Shown piece by piece: positions 9,980 to 18,544 of a stretch of DNA of 64,000 nucleotides (within the stretch, counting starts at the first letter, position 1; every line of letters starts with the position of its first letter). Under the pieces are notes generated by a model. The model did not search any database. It was not told the origin of the DNA and saw only the letters and a list, made by a program, of their open reading frames with translations. Where the stretch lies: assembly GCF_003217475.1 (NCBI RefSeq), contig NZ_QJSP01000002.1:372001-436000 (forward strand), in the 5' to 3' direction. Position numbers and translations under genes: made by a program. The stretch is from Williamsia limnetica (GTDB taxonomy: Bacteria; Actinomycetota; Actinomycetes; Mycobacteriales; Mycobacteriaceae).

Positions 9980-10311
9980 ACCATCTGCCGGGAGCCTGTT
10001 AGCCACGCGCCGCCTGTGGTTTGACATACTTAATTTGCACAAACGTCCAGCCAGTGAAATGCGTCATAGCAGTGTTTGTCCTACGCATCTTCGTGGCGTC
10101 ATGTGCCACCACTGTTGGGGTCCCGAGGCGGGTCCAGTTCGGGCAGCGCGTCTACTGACACTCGCAAATGATCGTTGCGATCATGATGTCGCATTTAACG
10201 GTAGTTAGTGCTCAAAAAGTCGCTGTTGCGGGCGGTTGAGCAGCCGTACAGGATCGGTGATGAGACAGTACACACGCAGTAGGCATTGACTACCAAAGGG
10301 ACTCGCAAGAG
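9980..10311. other. 332-bp intergenic region between two PAS-GGDEF genes
   Basis: No convincing gene. A TTGACA hexamer at 10022-10027 looks like a -35 element but has no good -10 at normal spacing. A short inverted repeat, TGCGA-N8-TCGCA, lies at about 10176-10193. This region probably holds the promoter of the downstream cyclase gene, and its local GC is lower than that of the genes. Confidence 0.4.
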
Positions 10312-11310
10312 ATGAAAACTTTTGCGCGACAGAAACGTAAAGCCACACCAACCCGGCCCGGCGGACAAGAGGCCGGATTCGATCACGCATCCGTCATCAG
10401 CTCGCTGCTCGAGGCGGTCGTTGTGGTCTCGCCTCGCCGGGGCATTCGAGTCGCCAATCCGGCCGCGCTCGAACTCCTCGAGTTGGACGCGCGCCACCTC
10501 GACCTCGGCGGCGGGTTGGCCGGCGTTCTGAGCCTGACCGACGCCGAGGGGTCACCGCTCGCCCCGGGCTCCTATCCCGATCGCATGGTTACTCGAACCG
10601 GTAGGTCGGTCAGCGGGATGGTCGTCGGCTACCTTCTGCCCAACGGCCGACGGCTTCATCTCAAATGCAACGCAGTACTCGTCAACGGCAGCGATGACGA
10701 CGATCCGACCATCGCCGTGTCGATCAGGGACATCACCGAAAAACACGCATCCTGGCGCCGGTTGGCGTACGCCGCCCATCACGACCTGATGACCGGACTG
10801 CTGAATCGAACTGCCGCACTCACGCGCCTGCAGACGGCTCTGGCCGATCGGCAGGAAGTCGACGGAACACCGCGGTCTCTCGCGATCATGTTCATCGATC
10901 TCGACCACATGAAGCGTGTCAACGACACGTTGGGCCATGCCGACGGAGATCGAGCGCTGATCGCGGTGGCTCGGCGCCTGCACTCGCTGATCGCGCCACC
11001 GGGTTTTGTCGGTCGACTCGGGGGCGACGAGTTCGTCGCGGTCGTGGACACCGATGACCCCGACGAGGTGGAGTGGATTTCGCGCGCGATTCATGAGCGC
11101 CTCGCCGAACCTGTGGACGTTCGGGGGCAGGGTTTCGTGATCAGCGCGAGCGTTGGGTTGGTGCGGATGCCCGCAGACGATGACCGACCCGCTGCCCAGA
11201 TCATCCGTGACGCCGACGAAGCGATGTACGCGGCGAAGGCGTCGGGAGGTGGCCGCACGGTTGACTTCGACGATCTGGGCCGAGGAGAGATCAGGTCGAT
11301 CGGGGCCTGA
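10312..11310 (+). CDS. PAS-GGDEF diguanylate cyclase
   Basis: 332 aa. A PAS-like domain (about 25-145; [14 protein letters not shown]) is followed by a complete GGDEF domain (about 155-325) with [29 protein letters not shown] and an intact [11 protein letters not shown] motif near 236-242. It should condense two GTP into c-di-GMP. It has no membrane segment, so it senses a cytoplasmic signal. It is paralogous to the protein at 9005-9979, which has lost the motif. The next gene, on the opposite strand, starts the polysaccharide locus. Confidence 0.92.
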   Translation: MKTFARQKRKATPTRPGGQEAGFDHASVISSLLEAVVVVSPRRGIRVANPAALELLELDARHLDLGGGLAGVLSLTDAEGSPLAPGSYPDRMVTRTGRSVSGMVVGYLLPNGRRLHLKCNAVLVNGSDDDDPTIAVSIRDITEKHASWRRLAYAAHHDLMTGLLNRTAALTRLQTALADRQEVDGTPRSLAIMFIDLDHMKRVNDTLGHADGDRALIAVARRLHSLIAPPGFVGRLGGDEFVAVVDTDDPDEVEWISRAIHERLAEPVDVRGQGFVISASVGLVRMPADDDRPAAQIIRDADEAMYAAKASGGGRTVDFDDLGRGEIRSIGA

Positions 11311-11338
11311 GCGGCGCGTGTTGGCCTGCGCCGGGGTC

Positions 11339-12742
11339 CTACGAGCCGGTGCCGCGGATGACGGCCCGGATGGTCAGGATGATGATCTTGATGTCGAGCC
11401 ACACCGACCAGTTCTCGATGTAGAAGTTGTCGTACAGGGCGCGGTCGTCGATGCTGGTATCGCCACGAAGTCCGTGAATCGCTGCCCAGCCGGTCAAACC
11501 GACGTTGACGCGGTGGCGATCGCGGTACGACGGAACCGAGTCCTTGAACTGGTTCACGAAATGGGGACGCTCGGGACGCGGACCCACCAACGACATGTCG
11601 CCCTTCACAACATTCCATAGCTGCGGCAACTCGTCGATCGAGGTCTTGCGGATCAACTTGCCGACGAAGTTGACTCGATTGTCCTTATCGGGTCTCCAGT
11701 CCTGGTCTGACGTCGTCGGAGCCACCGGCCGCATCGAGCGGAACTTGAAAAGGGTGAACTCGTCTCCGTTCCGCCCGACTCGAACCTGGCTGAAGATTAT
11801 TGGCGCGGTCCGATCTGACAGGTACACAGCCAGGGCCGTGACGCCAAGAATGGGAGACAGAGCTACCAGGGCAAGTCCGGACAGGGTGAAGTCGAAGAGC
11901 CGCTTGAAGTTCCAGAACCAGGTTCTATAGATGTGCCGACGAACTCGGATCAGCGGAACCGTATGAATCCGATCCATGTCCGAGGTGAGATGGACAAACT
12001 CGAAAAGCCTTGGAACGAGGAAAATCTCACAGTCAAGTTTGTCGCATTCGCGCAAGGCGGACACGAGAGTCGAGTCAGGGGCGTTCCGGAAGGCGACTAT
12101 CACGGTGTGGATGTCTTCTGATTCGACGATCTCGCGTAACGGCCGCCCAGAAAAAACCGGGACCCGCAGGTGATCGGCGTCGTACATTGGGTCGCCGTCG
12201 ACAACGGCCACCGGTTCCATGCCCAGCTCGGGGTACTCTGCGATGCTCTCGAGCAGTTCCGCGGCTACCACTCCACCGCCGACCACCACAGTCCGGCTTC
12301 GAGCCTTCAAGGATTTGCGGCGGCGACGTCGTCGGAGAGAGTAATATGCCAGTCTGACCACGAAGAGAATGACCGTCACGTACATCGACAACAACAGCAC
12401 TCGCTGTACATTGGCATCGATCTCGAAAAGTGCTGTGATGGTGAACGTGGCAGCGAAACAAGCTGCTGCTAGGCGCGGTAGATCGTTGAGTGCTGACAGC
12501 GTTATCTTGGCTCGATAGTTACCGGACAGCTCGACTAATGCCACCACAATCAACGGTCCAAGAAGGATCACGATCATTGTCTCGGAAATGACGAGCAAAC
12601 CGACGATGACGATCACGAAGTCGAGGATCGGCAGACCGACATCGGTGCGGCGGCGGGTCAGAAAGTACTTACGGTCGGAGACCTGGCTTTTGAAGCGGCG
12701 ATTCACCGGAGCGTCGAGGCGCGAGGATGTCGAGGGCGGCAT
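11339..12742 (-). CDS. Exopolysaccharide polyprenyl-phosphate sugar-phosphate transferase (WbaP/WcaJ type)
   Basis: 467 aa. The N-terminal half has four or five membrane segments and a nucleotide-binding-like region (VVVGGGVVAAELL). The C-terminal third is the bacterial sugar transferase domain: a membrane helix after KRLFDFTLSG, then VGRNGDEFTLFKFRSMRP, RKTSIDELPQLWNV and SLVGPRPERP. It transfers a sugar-1-phosphate to undecaprenyl phosphate on the cytoplasmic face and so starts repeat-unit synthesis. A decayed paralogue lies at 13470-14430. The start at 12742 is the longest good candidate, although its ribosome-binding site is weak. Confidence 0.92.
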   Translation of the reverse strand: MPPSTSSRLDAPVNRRFKSQVSDRKYFLTRRRTDVGLPILDFVIVIVGLLVISETMIVILLGPLIVVALVELSGNYRAKITLSALNDLPRLAAACFAATFTITALFEIDANVQRVLLLSMYVTVILFVVRLAYYSLRRRRRRKSLKARSRTVVVGGGVVAAELLESIAEYPELGMEPVAVVDGDPMYDADHLRVPVFSGRPLREIVESEDIHTVIVAFRNAPDSTLVSALRECDKLDCEIFLVPRLFEFVHLTSDMDRIHTVPLIRVRRHIYRTWFWNFKRLFDFTLSGLALVALSPILGVTALAVYLSDRTAPIIFSQVRVGRNGDEFTLFKFRSMRPVAPTTSDQDWRPDKDNRVNFVGKLIRKTSIDELPQLWNVVKGDMSLVGPRPERPHFVNQFKDSVPSYRDRHRVNVGLTGWAAIHGLRGDTSIDDRALYDNFYIENWSVWLDIKIIILTIRAVIRGTGS

Positions 12743-12989
12743 GTCTGCATTCTTTGTAGTCGCAAAGATATCGGATCTAAGACCAGCGACAGCCGGACAT
12801 AGATGTTGCGGAGTCAGCGTATCGGCAAACCCCGAACGCCGCCGACTTCTGCGCCGAAACTAGGCAGATCGAAGAAGGGCACACCTCACCTGTTGGCTGT
12901 TCTCTGCTCGACCTGCTCGGCTCATGTCGTTAGATCGGAGAAACTGGTTTCGCCGTTACAACGTCGTCGCCGCGTGGCTGGAGAGGTAC

Positions 12990-13436
12990 TCAGAGAGCAG
13001 ATTTCTGATCAGGCGCGGCTGACCGGCCGGTCAACACCGCTTTCGACTGCGACAGGATGCGCCAGAACAGCCGCACGGGGCGCGGTAGCGGCGACCGCAG
13101 AATGGCGTGCTTGCGAACGTATTCGGGAACGTGCCAGGTGGTCCATTCCCCTGCCGGGAACAGTGCTGAATCATTCGGTCCGAGGGTCACCTGCTCGCCG
13201 CTCGGCATCGTCACCTGGACGGAGCCCTCAATGATATGAACCAATTCGTCGCATGTGAACTGCCAGCGAAAGGTGCCGGCGGTGCAACTCCAGACGGCCA
13301 TCGTCACGGTGCCGTCAGACGATGTTGCCCAATTGCCTGAAAGCGCCTGCGGCGATCCCGCGATGATCCAATCCGGGTTGATCGGTGAACTTGACAATTC
13401 TACCGAGTCGAGGACCACGCTTCGAACAGGCTGCAC
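12990..13436 (-). CDS. Cupin domain protein (EutQ/DUF861-like)
   Basis: 148 aa with a single cupin barrel. CDELVHIIEGSVQV and the second motif around LFPAGEWTTWHV follow the cupin_3 pattern. It could be a small sugar-modifying or binding enzyme, but its substrate cannot be told from sequence. It lies between an intact and a decayed sugar transferase on the same strand, which ties it to the polysaccharide locus by position only. Confidence 0.8.
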   Translation of the reverse strand: MQPVRSVVLDSVELSSSPINPDWIIAGSPQALSGNWATSSDGTVTMAVWSCTAGTFRWQFTCDELVHIIEGSVQVTMPSGEQVTLGPNDSALFPAGEWTTWHVPEYVRKHAILRSPLPRPVRLFWRILSQSKAVLTGRSAAPDQKSAL

Positions 13437-13469
13437 GAGTATCTCCAGGTTGGTTAGCCTCGTCTACAA

Positions 13470-14430
13470 GGCCTTTACTGTTGCCGGAGGTGAGGGTAGC
13501 ACCGCCTCGCCGAGATCGTGGAGCGGAGTGATTCGTGGTCGGAACCGGGACAGCAATATGACCTGATTGATTCGGTGAATTGATCGACGAGGTGCGGCCG
13601 TTCGGGACGTGGCCCGACCAGAGACCTTGCTCGGCGGAACACATTCCACAATCGCGGCAGTCCGTCGATGGACGTGCGTCGGGATGAAGTTCTGACTCTG
13701 TTCAACCGCACAGCGCGATCGGGATTCCCGGAGGTGTCGGATTCGTCCTCTGTCACCGGCCGAATCGAGCGGAACCTAAAAAAGGTGAACTCGGTGCCGC
13801 TTCTGTTCACCCGAATCTGGCGGAAGGTGATCGGCGCGTCACGGTCGGTCTGTGAGAGCGCTGTGGTGACAAAATCGGGATCAACAGAGCCAGGGCTCCC
13901 AGGGCACAAGAAGATCGAAGAGTCGCTTGCTATGCCAGTACCCCGTGCGATAGATGTCGCGCCGAACACGCAACAGTGGAATTGTGTGAATCCTGTCCAT
14001 GTCGGCGCTCATGTGCAGCATGAACTCACGGGGATCCTCCGGCGCCTTTTGGCGAAGTAGTAGAGGGCGCGGAGAGTGAAGAAAATCGGGAGCACCTCCA
14101 AGGGAACGGCCTGCACTCGGCTGAGCCGCGGAAGAGCGTTCAGCGCTGCGAAAGTGACCTGGGCGCGATAACCACCGGAGAACTCCACAAGCAGGACGAC
14201 GGCCAATGCAATTAGGAGAGCCCGTCCAAGGGGTCGAAGAAAGTGAGCGCGACGGTCAGTGTGACCAGGTCAATCGAGAGAAGCGTGGTGTCGACCCTGC
14301 GCCGCTGTCTCAGGTTGTATTTCGCGGTGACACGGCCGACAAAACCCGGCTTTCTCACGGCCGAGCGGGAACGTTCAGGGCGGTTCAGCGTTCTCGGCTC
14401 ACTGGAGGGTTTCGGTGCGGCAGGTGACTG
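13470..14430 (-). pseudogene. Decayed polyprenyl-phosphate sugar transferase (paralogue of the 11339-12742 gene)
   Basis: Broken segments on the minus strand match the neighbouring intact transferase in order. The N-terminus is at about 14206-14430 (LNRPERSRSAV, RQRRRVDTTLLSIDL, then a stop). A membrane-helix segment lies at 14009-14206 (LVEFSGGYRAQVTFAALN, then ALYYFAKRRRR). The next segment, at about 13905-14040, contains DMDRIHTIPLLRVRRDIYRTG. The catalytic core at 13570-13880 contains EFTFFRFRSIRP and SLVGPRPERPHLV. Frameshifts separate them and the nucleotide-binding-like middle is deleted. It cannot make a working enzyme. It indicates that the locus once had two initiating transferases, or that one replaced the other. 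Confidence 0.85.
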
Positions 14431-14493
14431 ATCGGACTGTGTGTTCGGAGCGCTGCGGATGGACTGTCGCCGCGCAACTTTCTCATCCGGGGA

Positions 14494-15864
14494 TCAAGGC
14501 AATGCGAATGCCTTGTCGTACAGCGCAAAGACCGCCTCGCGAGAATACTTCGCATCGAAGTGGTTTCGCGCGGCATCGGATATGGCGGCGTTGTGAGCAG
14601 GCGACGTGAGGTCGAGCAGATGCGTCATGAACTCGCTCGCCGAGTCGGCGACCAGAACACCGTGCTGCGGGCCGGAGGAGATACCGTCGGCACCGATGGC
14701 CGTCGATACCACCGGGATTCCACGACCGAGCGCCTCGATCACCTTGAGTTTGATTCCAGATCCGAATCGCAACGGATTGATCATCGCTGCGGCGCGGGTC
14801 AGAACTGCGGACAGATCCGGGGCGAATCCCTCTAGTAATACGGTGCCGGGGTGCTGCTGGACCGCCGCGATCAAGCCGGGCAGCGGGTCGCGTCCGAATA
14901 TTCTGAGTTTGGCGTCGGGGCGCTCGGCGAGCAGTTTCGGCCAGGTCAGGTTGATGAAGGTGCGCAGACCGTCATCGTTGTGCGGCAATGAGAGAAGACC
15001 GAGGAACACGAACTCGGGTGCACCCTGGTAGTCCCGGTTCGTTCGGATCGGGGTGCTGATCAGCGGCGGGATCGACTGCGTCTGATTCTTGCCGACACCG
15101 GCTCGTCGACGCAGCAGGTCCGCCTCGTGCGAGTTGACGAGCAGACTTCTGCGAAAGCGACGGGCAACCCGGTCTTCGCTGCGCTCGACGAGGCGGCGTT
15201 CGGCGCGAAGCAGGGCACGCTGACCTATCTTGCTCTCCGCAATGGGCCGCAGGGCTCGCGGTACGTGCTCAGCGAAGTTGCCCAGGGGTTGTATATCTAC
15301 GTCGGAATACTTGTCGGCTGCCCGCAGCATCGCCAGGTACCGTTCAGAGAAGAGGTCGTCGAGGTAGCAGATCTGCTTGTGGACACCGGCGTCCGAGGCG
15401 TATTGCGCGGTGCGGACGGTGTCGAAGATCTCGAGGTCCGGTTCTAGGTGCGCAAGGACGCGGGTGATTTCTTCGCCGGTCTGTTTCGATCGCAACAGCG
15501 ACTCCTGCAGGCTTGCGCGCCCAGATCCTGCGCCACGCATCACATTCCCCAGGGCCGCGCGGGCACGTGGTTTCGGAATCGCGTGGAGCGGGACCGGGAA
15601 GTCGGTAGCAGCGTCGCCACCGATGAGGAGGTAGTGCACGTTTTCCGTGCCGAGTCGTTCGCTGAAGTAGTCGATCAGGCCCGAGAGTACAACTTTCTTG
15701 CCCGCATCGATCGGATACGGACGTACAGCACTGATCAGCCCGACTGTTTCCGCCAATTCACCCTCCATTGTCGCAGCGCTGACGCGGTCGTACTGTATCG
15801 CGAACTCAACAGGTAAAGCAGGAGTCGTTGAATCCGTCACTATTCCTGGTTCGGCGAGATGCAA
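14494..15864 (-). CDS. Glycosyltransferase, GT4-like
   Basis: 456 aa from ATG 15864; a GTG at 15837 with AGGA just upstream, or ATG 15768, are alternative starts. The N-terminal half contains RPYPIDAGKKVVLSG and DTVRTAQY. The C-terminal half has the GT-B donor-binding pattern: LRIFGRDP, a strand with VLLEGF, NPLRFGSGIKLKVIEALGRGIPVVST and a final helix. It most likely adds a sugar to the lipid-linked repeat unit on the cytoplasmic side. It is divergent from the flippase gene, and their 5' ends lie close together. Confidence 0.85.
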   Translation of the reverse strand: MHLAEPGIVTDSTTPALPVEFAIQYDRVSAATMEGELAETVGLISAVRPYPIDAGKKVVLSGLIDYFSERLGTENVHYLLIGGDAATDFPVPLHAIPKPRARAALGNVMRGAGSGRASLQESLLRSKQTGEEITRVLAHLEPDLEIFDTVRTAQYASDAGVHKQICYLDDLFSERYLAMLRAADKYSDVDIQPLGNFAEHVPRALRPIAESKIGQRALLRAERRLVERSEDRVARRFRRSLLVNSHEADLLRRRAGVGKNQTQSIPPLISTPIRTNRDYQGAPEFVFLGLLSLPHNDDGLRTFINLTWPKLLAERPDAKLRIFGRDPLPGLIAAVQQHPGTVLLEGFAPDLSAVLTRAAAMINPLRFGSGIKLKVIEALGRGIPVVSTAIGADGISSGPQHGVLVADSASEFMTHLLDLTSPAHNAAISDAARNHFDAKYSREAVFALYDKAFALP

Positions 15865-15935
15865 CGACTACAGTTGCAGTGTTCTGTCTTCGGGGGATGG
15901 GACGTAATGTCCAGAATGCGCATTCGGCGTCGGGA

Positions 15936-17873
15936 ATGAAGAAAGTGAAGCTTCACATGCACGCCCTTCGTCGCAGGCCCGTCGTCGAGCCGATCTGGCC
16001 GGATTCCGATCCCGTCACGATTCCTGAATCCCCAGCCTATTCAGGGTCATTGTGGGCGGCGCAGACCGACGTTCTGGAGCGGATCGACATCACATCGTCT
16101 CGGTGGGATTTACCCACCGATGTTTTTGATCGTGTCGAGGAATCCACGCCGGCCACGGGAAAACAAGTGGCCTGGAATTACCTGGTTTTCGCGCTCAGTA
16201 AGAGCTCCACCCTGATCATGACGATCATTTTGGCACGTCTGTTGGACCCGGTGGAGTTCGGCTTATTCGCTTTCGCGCTGCTCGTAGTCAATTTCTTCGA
16301 TTTTGTCAAAGATCTCGGCGTGGGTGCCTCGCTCGTCCAGAGTCGGCGAAGTTGGGCCCGTATCGCGCCGACCGGGTTGACGCTGTCGGTCGTGTTCGGT
16401 GTCTTGATCGGTGGTGCGCTGGCGGCGTCCGCGGGGCTGACCTCGCGTCTCGTCGGGCATCCAGATCTGGAACCATTGATCCAGGTGCTTGCCATCGGCC
16501 TGACCATTTCGGCTCTCAGTGTGGTGCCGATGGCGTCGCTGCGGCGGAAGATCGATTTCAAGGGCCGGATATTTCCCGAGTTCGTCGGCGCACTCTTGAA
16601 GACCGTCCTCACCGTCGGGCTGGCGGTGGGCGGGCTGGGGGTGTGGAGCCTGATCTGGGGACAGCTCCTCGGCGTGACAGTGACCATGTTGCTCTACTGG
16701 AGGGTCGCCGGGGCATCGCTCCAATTCGGTTACGACGGCGAGACGGCACGTGCTCTGCTGAAGTTCGGCCTACCGGTCACCGCCGTGACACTGCTGGCAT
16801 TCGGGATCTACAATATTGACTACCTCGCCGTCGGAACGCGGCTCGGTGACGCCGAGCTGGGTCTGTACACACTCGCTTACCGGGTGCCGGAACTGCTTGT
16901 CCTGAGTCTCTGCGGGGTCATCAGCGAGGTCCTGTTCAGCTCACTCTCCCGTCTGCAACACGATCTGCCCTCCCTCGGCAAGCACTACTTGCAGACGCTC
17001 GGTGTGGTGGTCGCGCTGACCGCACCGATCGGCATCGGACTCGCAGTCGGGGCCGATGCCCTGATCGCGACGATGTACGGCCCCAATTACGCGGCCGCGG
17101 GACCCATGCTCGCGGTGCTCGCCCTGTACGCAGTGATTTACTCCGCCTCGTTTCATTCTGGCGATGTCTACAAAGCCATCGGCAGACCCAGCGTCTTGAC
17201 GGCGATCAATGCCGGCAAGTTCGCGGCACTCATCGTCCCGATCTGGTGGGCCGCAGGCCACAGCGCAGTCATGGTGGCGGTGGTGTTGCTCGGTGTCGAG
17301 CTCGTGCATTTCGCGGTGCGAATGCGGGTCGTCCACCGCGTGCTGACGTTGTCCTGGTCGGAGCTGCTGGTCACCATCGCCCGACCGCTCTCGGCCGCTG
17401 TGGTGATGGGTGTCGTGCTACTGGGTGTGAACCACCTCTGCCGAAACTTGCCAGCCCCTGTGCTTCTCGTCGTGCTGGCGCTGCTCGGGCTTGTCGTCTA
17501 CATCGTCGTGGTCCGGTTCACCGCCCCGGAGATGTTTGCGATGGTGTCGGGGCCAGTTCTTCGTAAGCTCGGCCGGGGACCCGCAGACCTGAAGCCCGCA
17601 GACCTGAAGCCCGCAGACCCTGACCCGGCCCTGGTGCCTGCGTCCTCGGCCGCAGCCACCGTCGGTGGCTCTGGTGGTCGGCACCGCGACGGACCCGGTC
17701 ACCGCCCCGTGGTCCCGGCGGGCGCGACCGGTGGCGGCGGCCGGCATCGGGCCGCGCCCGTTTCGCAGCCGCAACCATCTTTGATGTCTAATTCACGAGA
17801 ACTGCGGCCATCGGCCGTGTCGGATTCTCGAGGTCGGCACCGCCACGTGTCGCAAACCGGAGGAAATAAATGA
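15936..17873 (+). CDS. Oligosaccharide flippase (Wzx/MOP family)
   Basis: 645 aa from ATG 15936; ATG 15897 and 15828 are alternatives, and the latter overlaps the divergent glycosyltransferase gene. A cytoplasmic N-terminal stretch of about 85 residues precedes 12-14 hydrophobic segments of the polysaccharide-transport family (SKSSTLIMTIILARLLDPVEFG is a typical first helix). The protein should move the lipid-linked repeat unit to the outer face. The C-terminal tail is long and unusual, with a KPADL repeat encoded by 15-bp tandem units at 17580-17624 and a His/Arg/Gly-rich end. The stop overlaps the next start. Confidence 0.9.
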   Translation: MKKVKLHMHALRRRPVVEPIWPDSDPVTIPESPAYSGSLWAAQTDVLERIDITSSRWDLPTDVFDRVEESTPATGKQVAWNYLVFALSKSSTLIMTIILARLLDPVEFGLFAFALLVVNFFDFVKDLGVGASLVQSRRSWARIAPTGLTLSVVFGVLIGGALAASAGLTSRLVGHPDLEPLIQVLAIGLTISALSVVPMASLRRKIDFKGRIFPEFVGALLKTVLTVGLAVGGLGVWSLIWGQLLGVTVTMLLYWRVAGASLQFGYDGETARALLKFGLPVTAVTLLAFGIYNIDYLAVGTRLGDAELGLYTLAYRVPELLVLSLCGVISEVLFSSLSRLQHDLPSLGKHYLQTLGVVVALTAPIGIGLAVGADALIATMYGPNYAAAGPMLAVLALYAVIYSASFHSGDVYKAIGRPSVLTAINAGKFAALIVPIWWAAGHSAVMVAVVLLGVELVHFAVRMRVVHRVLTLSWSELLVTIARPLSAAVVMGVVLLGVNHLCRNLPAPVLLVVLALLGLVVYIVVVRFTAPEMFAMVSGPVLRKLGRGPADLKPADLKPADPDPALVPASSAAATVGGSGGRHRDGPGHRPVVPAGATGGGGRHRAAPVSQPQPSLMSNSRELRPSAVSDSRGRHRHVSQTGGNK

Positions 17874-18535
17874 TGAAAACCCTGCGCGGCTCTGCCCGAA
17901 AGGTCGCGGCGCTCGGCGCTCTTGTCGGCCTGCTCCTCGGGATCATTGCCGCCCTAGTTTTCTCGGCCGTGCAGTCGCCGAGCTACGAGGCGAAAGCTGT
18001 CGTGGTGATGATGCCGGCACCGGGTGTCCCGGTGGCGGAGACGTCCTACTATTGGGAAATCCTGAGCCGCGGGCAGGTTACACGCACGGCCGCCATAGTG
18101 CTGGCCGACCACAACTGGCTTGACGATGCGGCGCAGGCAGCCGGGGTTCCCGAGAGTGATCTCACCCTGACCGCCGGTGCCGTCGCCGACACCACGCTGA
18201 TCGAACTGACGATGAGCGCTGGTTCGGCCGATGCAGCGGAGAAGTCGCTGGCGAAACTGATCGAGGTCGCTTCGCCCGACGCCGCGAAGATCTCCGGGCC
18301 GTTTGTGCTCAAGGTGATCTCAGCTCCCGAGGGTAGCGCCGAGGAATCGGGGATCTCGGGTTCTCAACTGGTTCCCGTGGCGGCGATCGCCGGACTGGTT
18401 CTGGGGGCGGGCATCGCGCTGCTCGTCACCCGCATCGGCGGCGCTGGGACGGCAGCGCCACAGCCACCCGCCGAGCCTGTGATGGAGCCGGTGCTGGACG
18501 GTCGGGATGACGTGTCGCAGAAATCGTCCGAGTAG
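17870..18535 (+). CDS. Wzz-like chain-length determinant protein
   Basis: 221 aa starting at ATG 17870 in ATGATGA, with GGAGG at 17859-17863. It has two membrane segments (about 13-34 and 166-186) with an extracytoplasmic domain between them, which is the topology of polysaccharide co-polymerases. YEAKAVVVMMP at the start of the domain is typical. No Walker motifs or tyrosine-kinase domain are present. It probably sets polysaccharide chain length together with the polymerase encoded next to it, whose own C-terminus looks Wzz-like. Confidence 0.8.
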   Translation: MMKTLRGSARKVAALGALVGLLLGIIAALVFSAVQSPSYEAKAVVVMMPAPGVPVAETSYYWEILSRGQVTRTAAIVLADHNWLDDAAQAAGVPESDLTLTAGAVADTTLIELTMSAGSADAAEKSLAKLIEVASPDAAKISGPFVLKVISAPEGSAEESGISGSQLVPVAAIAGLVLGAGIALLVTRIGGAGTAAPQPPAEPVMEPVLDGRDDVSQKSSE

Positions 18536-18544
18536 AAATCCGCG

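Noticed and set aside
10022-10050. Sigma-70-type promoter at TTGACA 10022
   Set aside because: No acceptable -10 hexamer at 16-19 bases; kept only as a remark in the intergenic entry.
12803-13234. 143-codon plus-strand frame near the cupin gene
   Set aside because: It is opposite the cupin motifs for much of its length and has no family features or ribosome-binding site.
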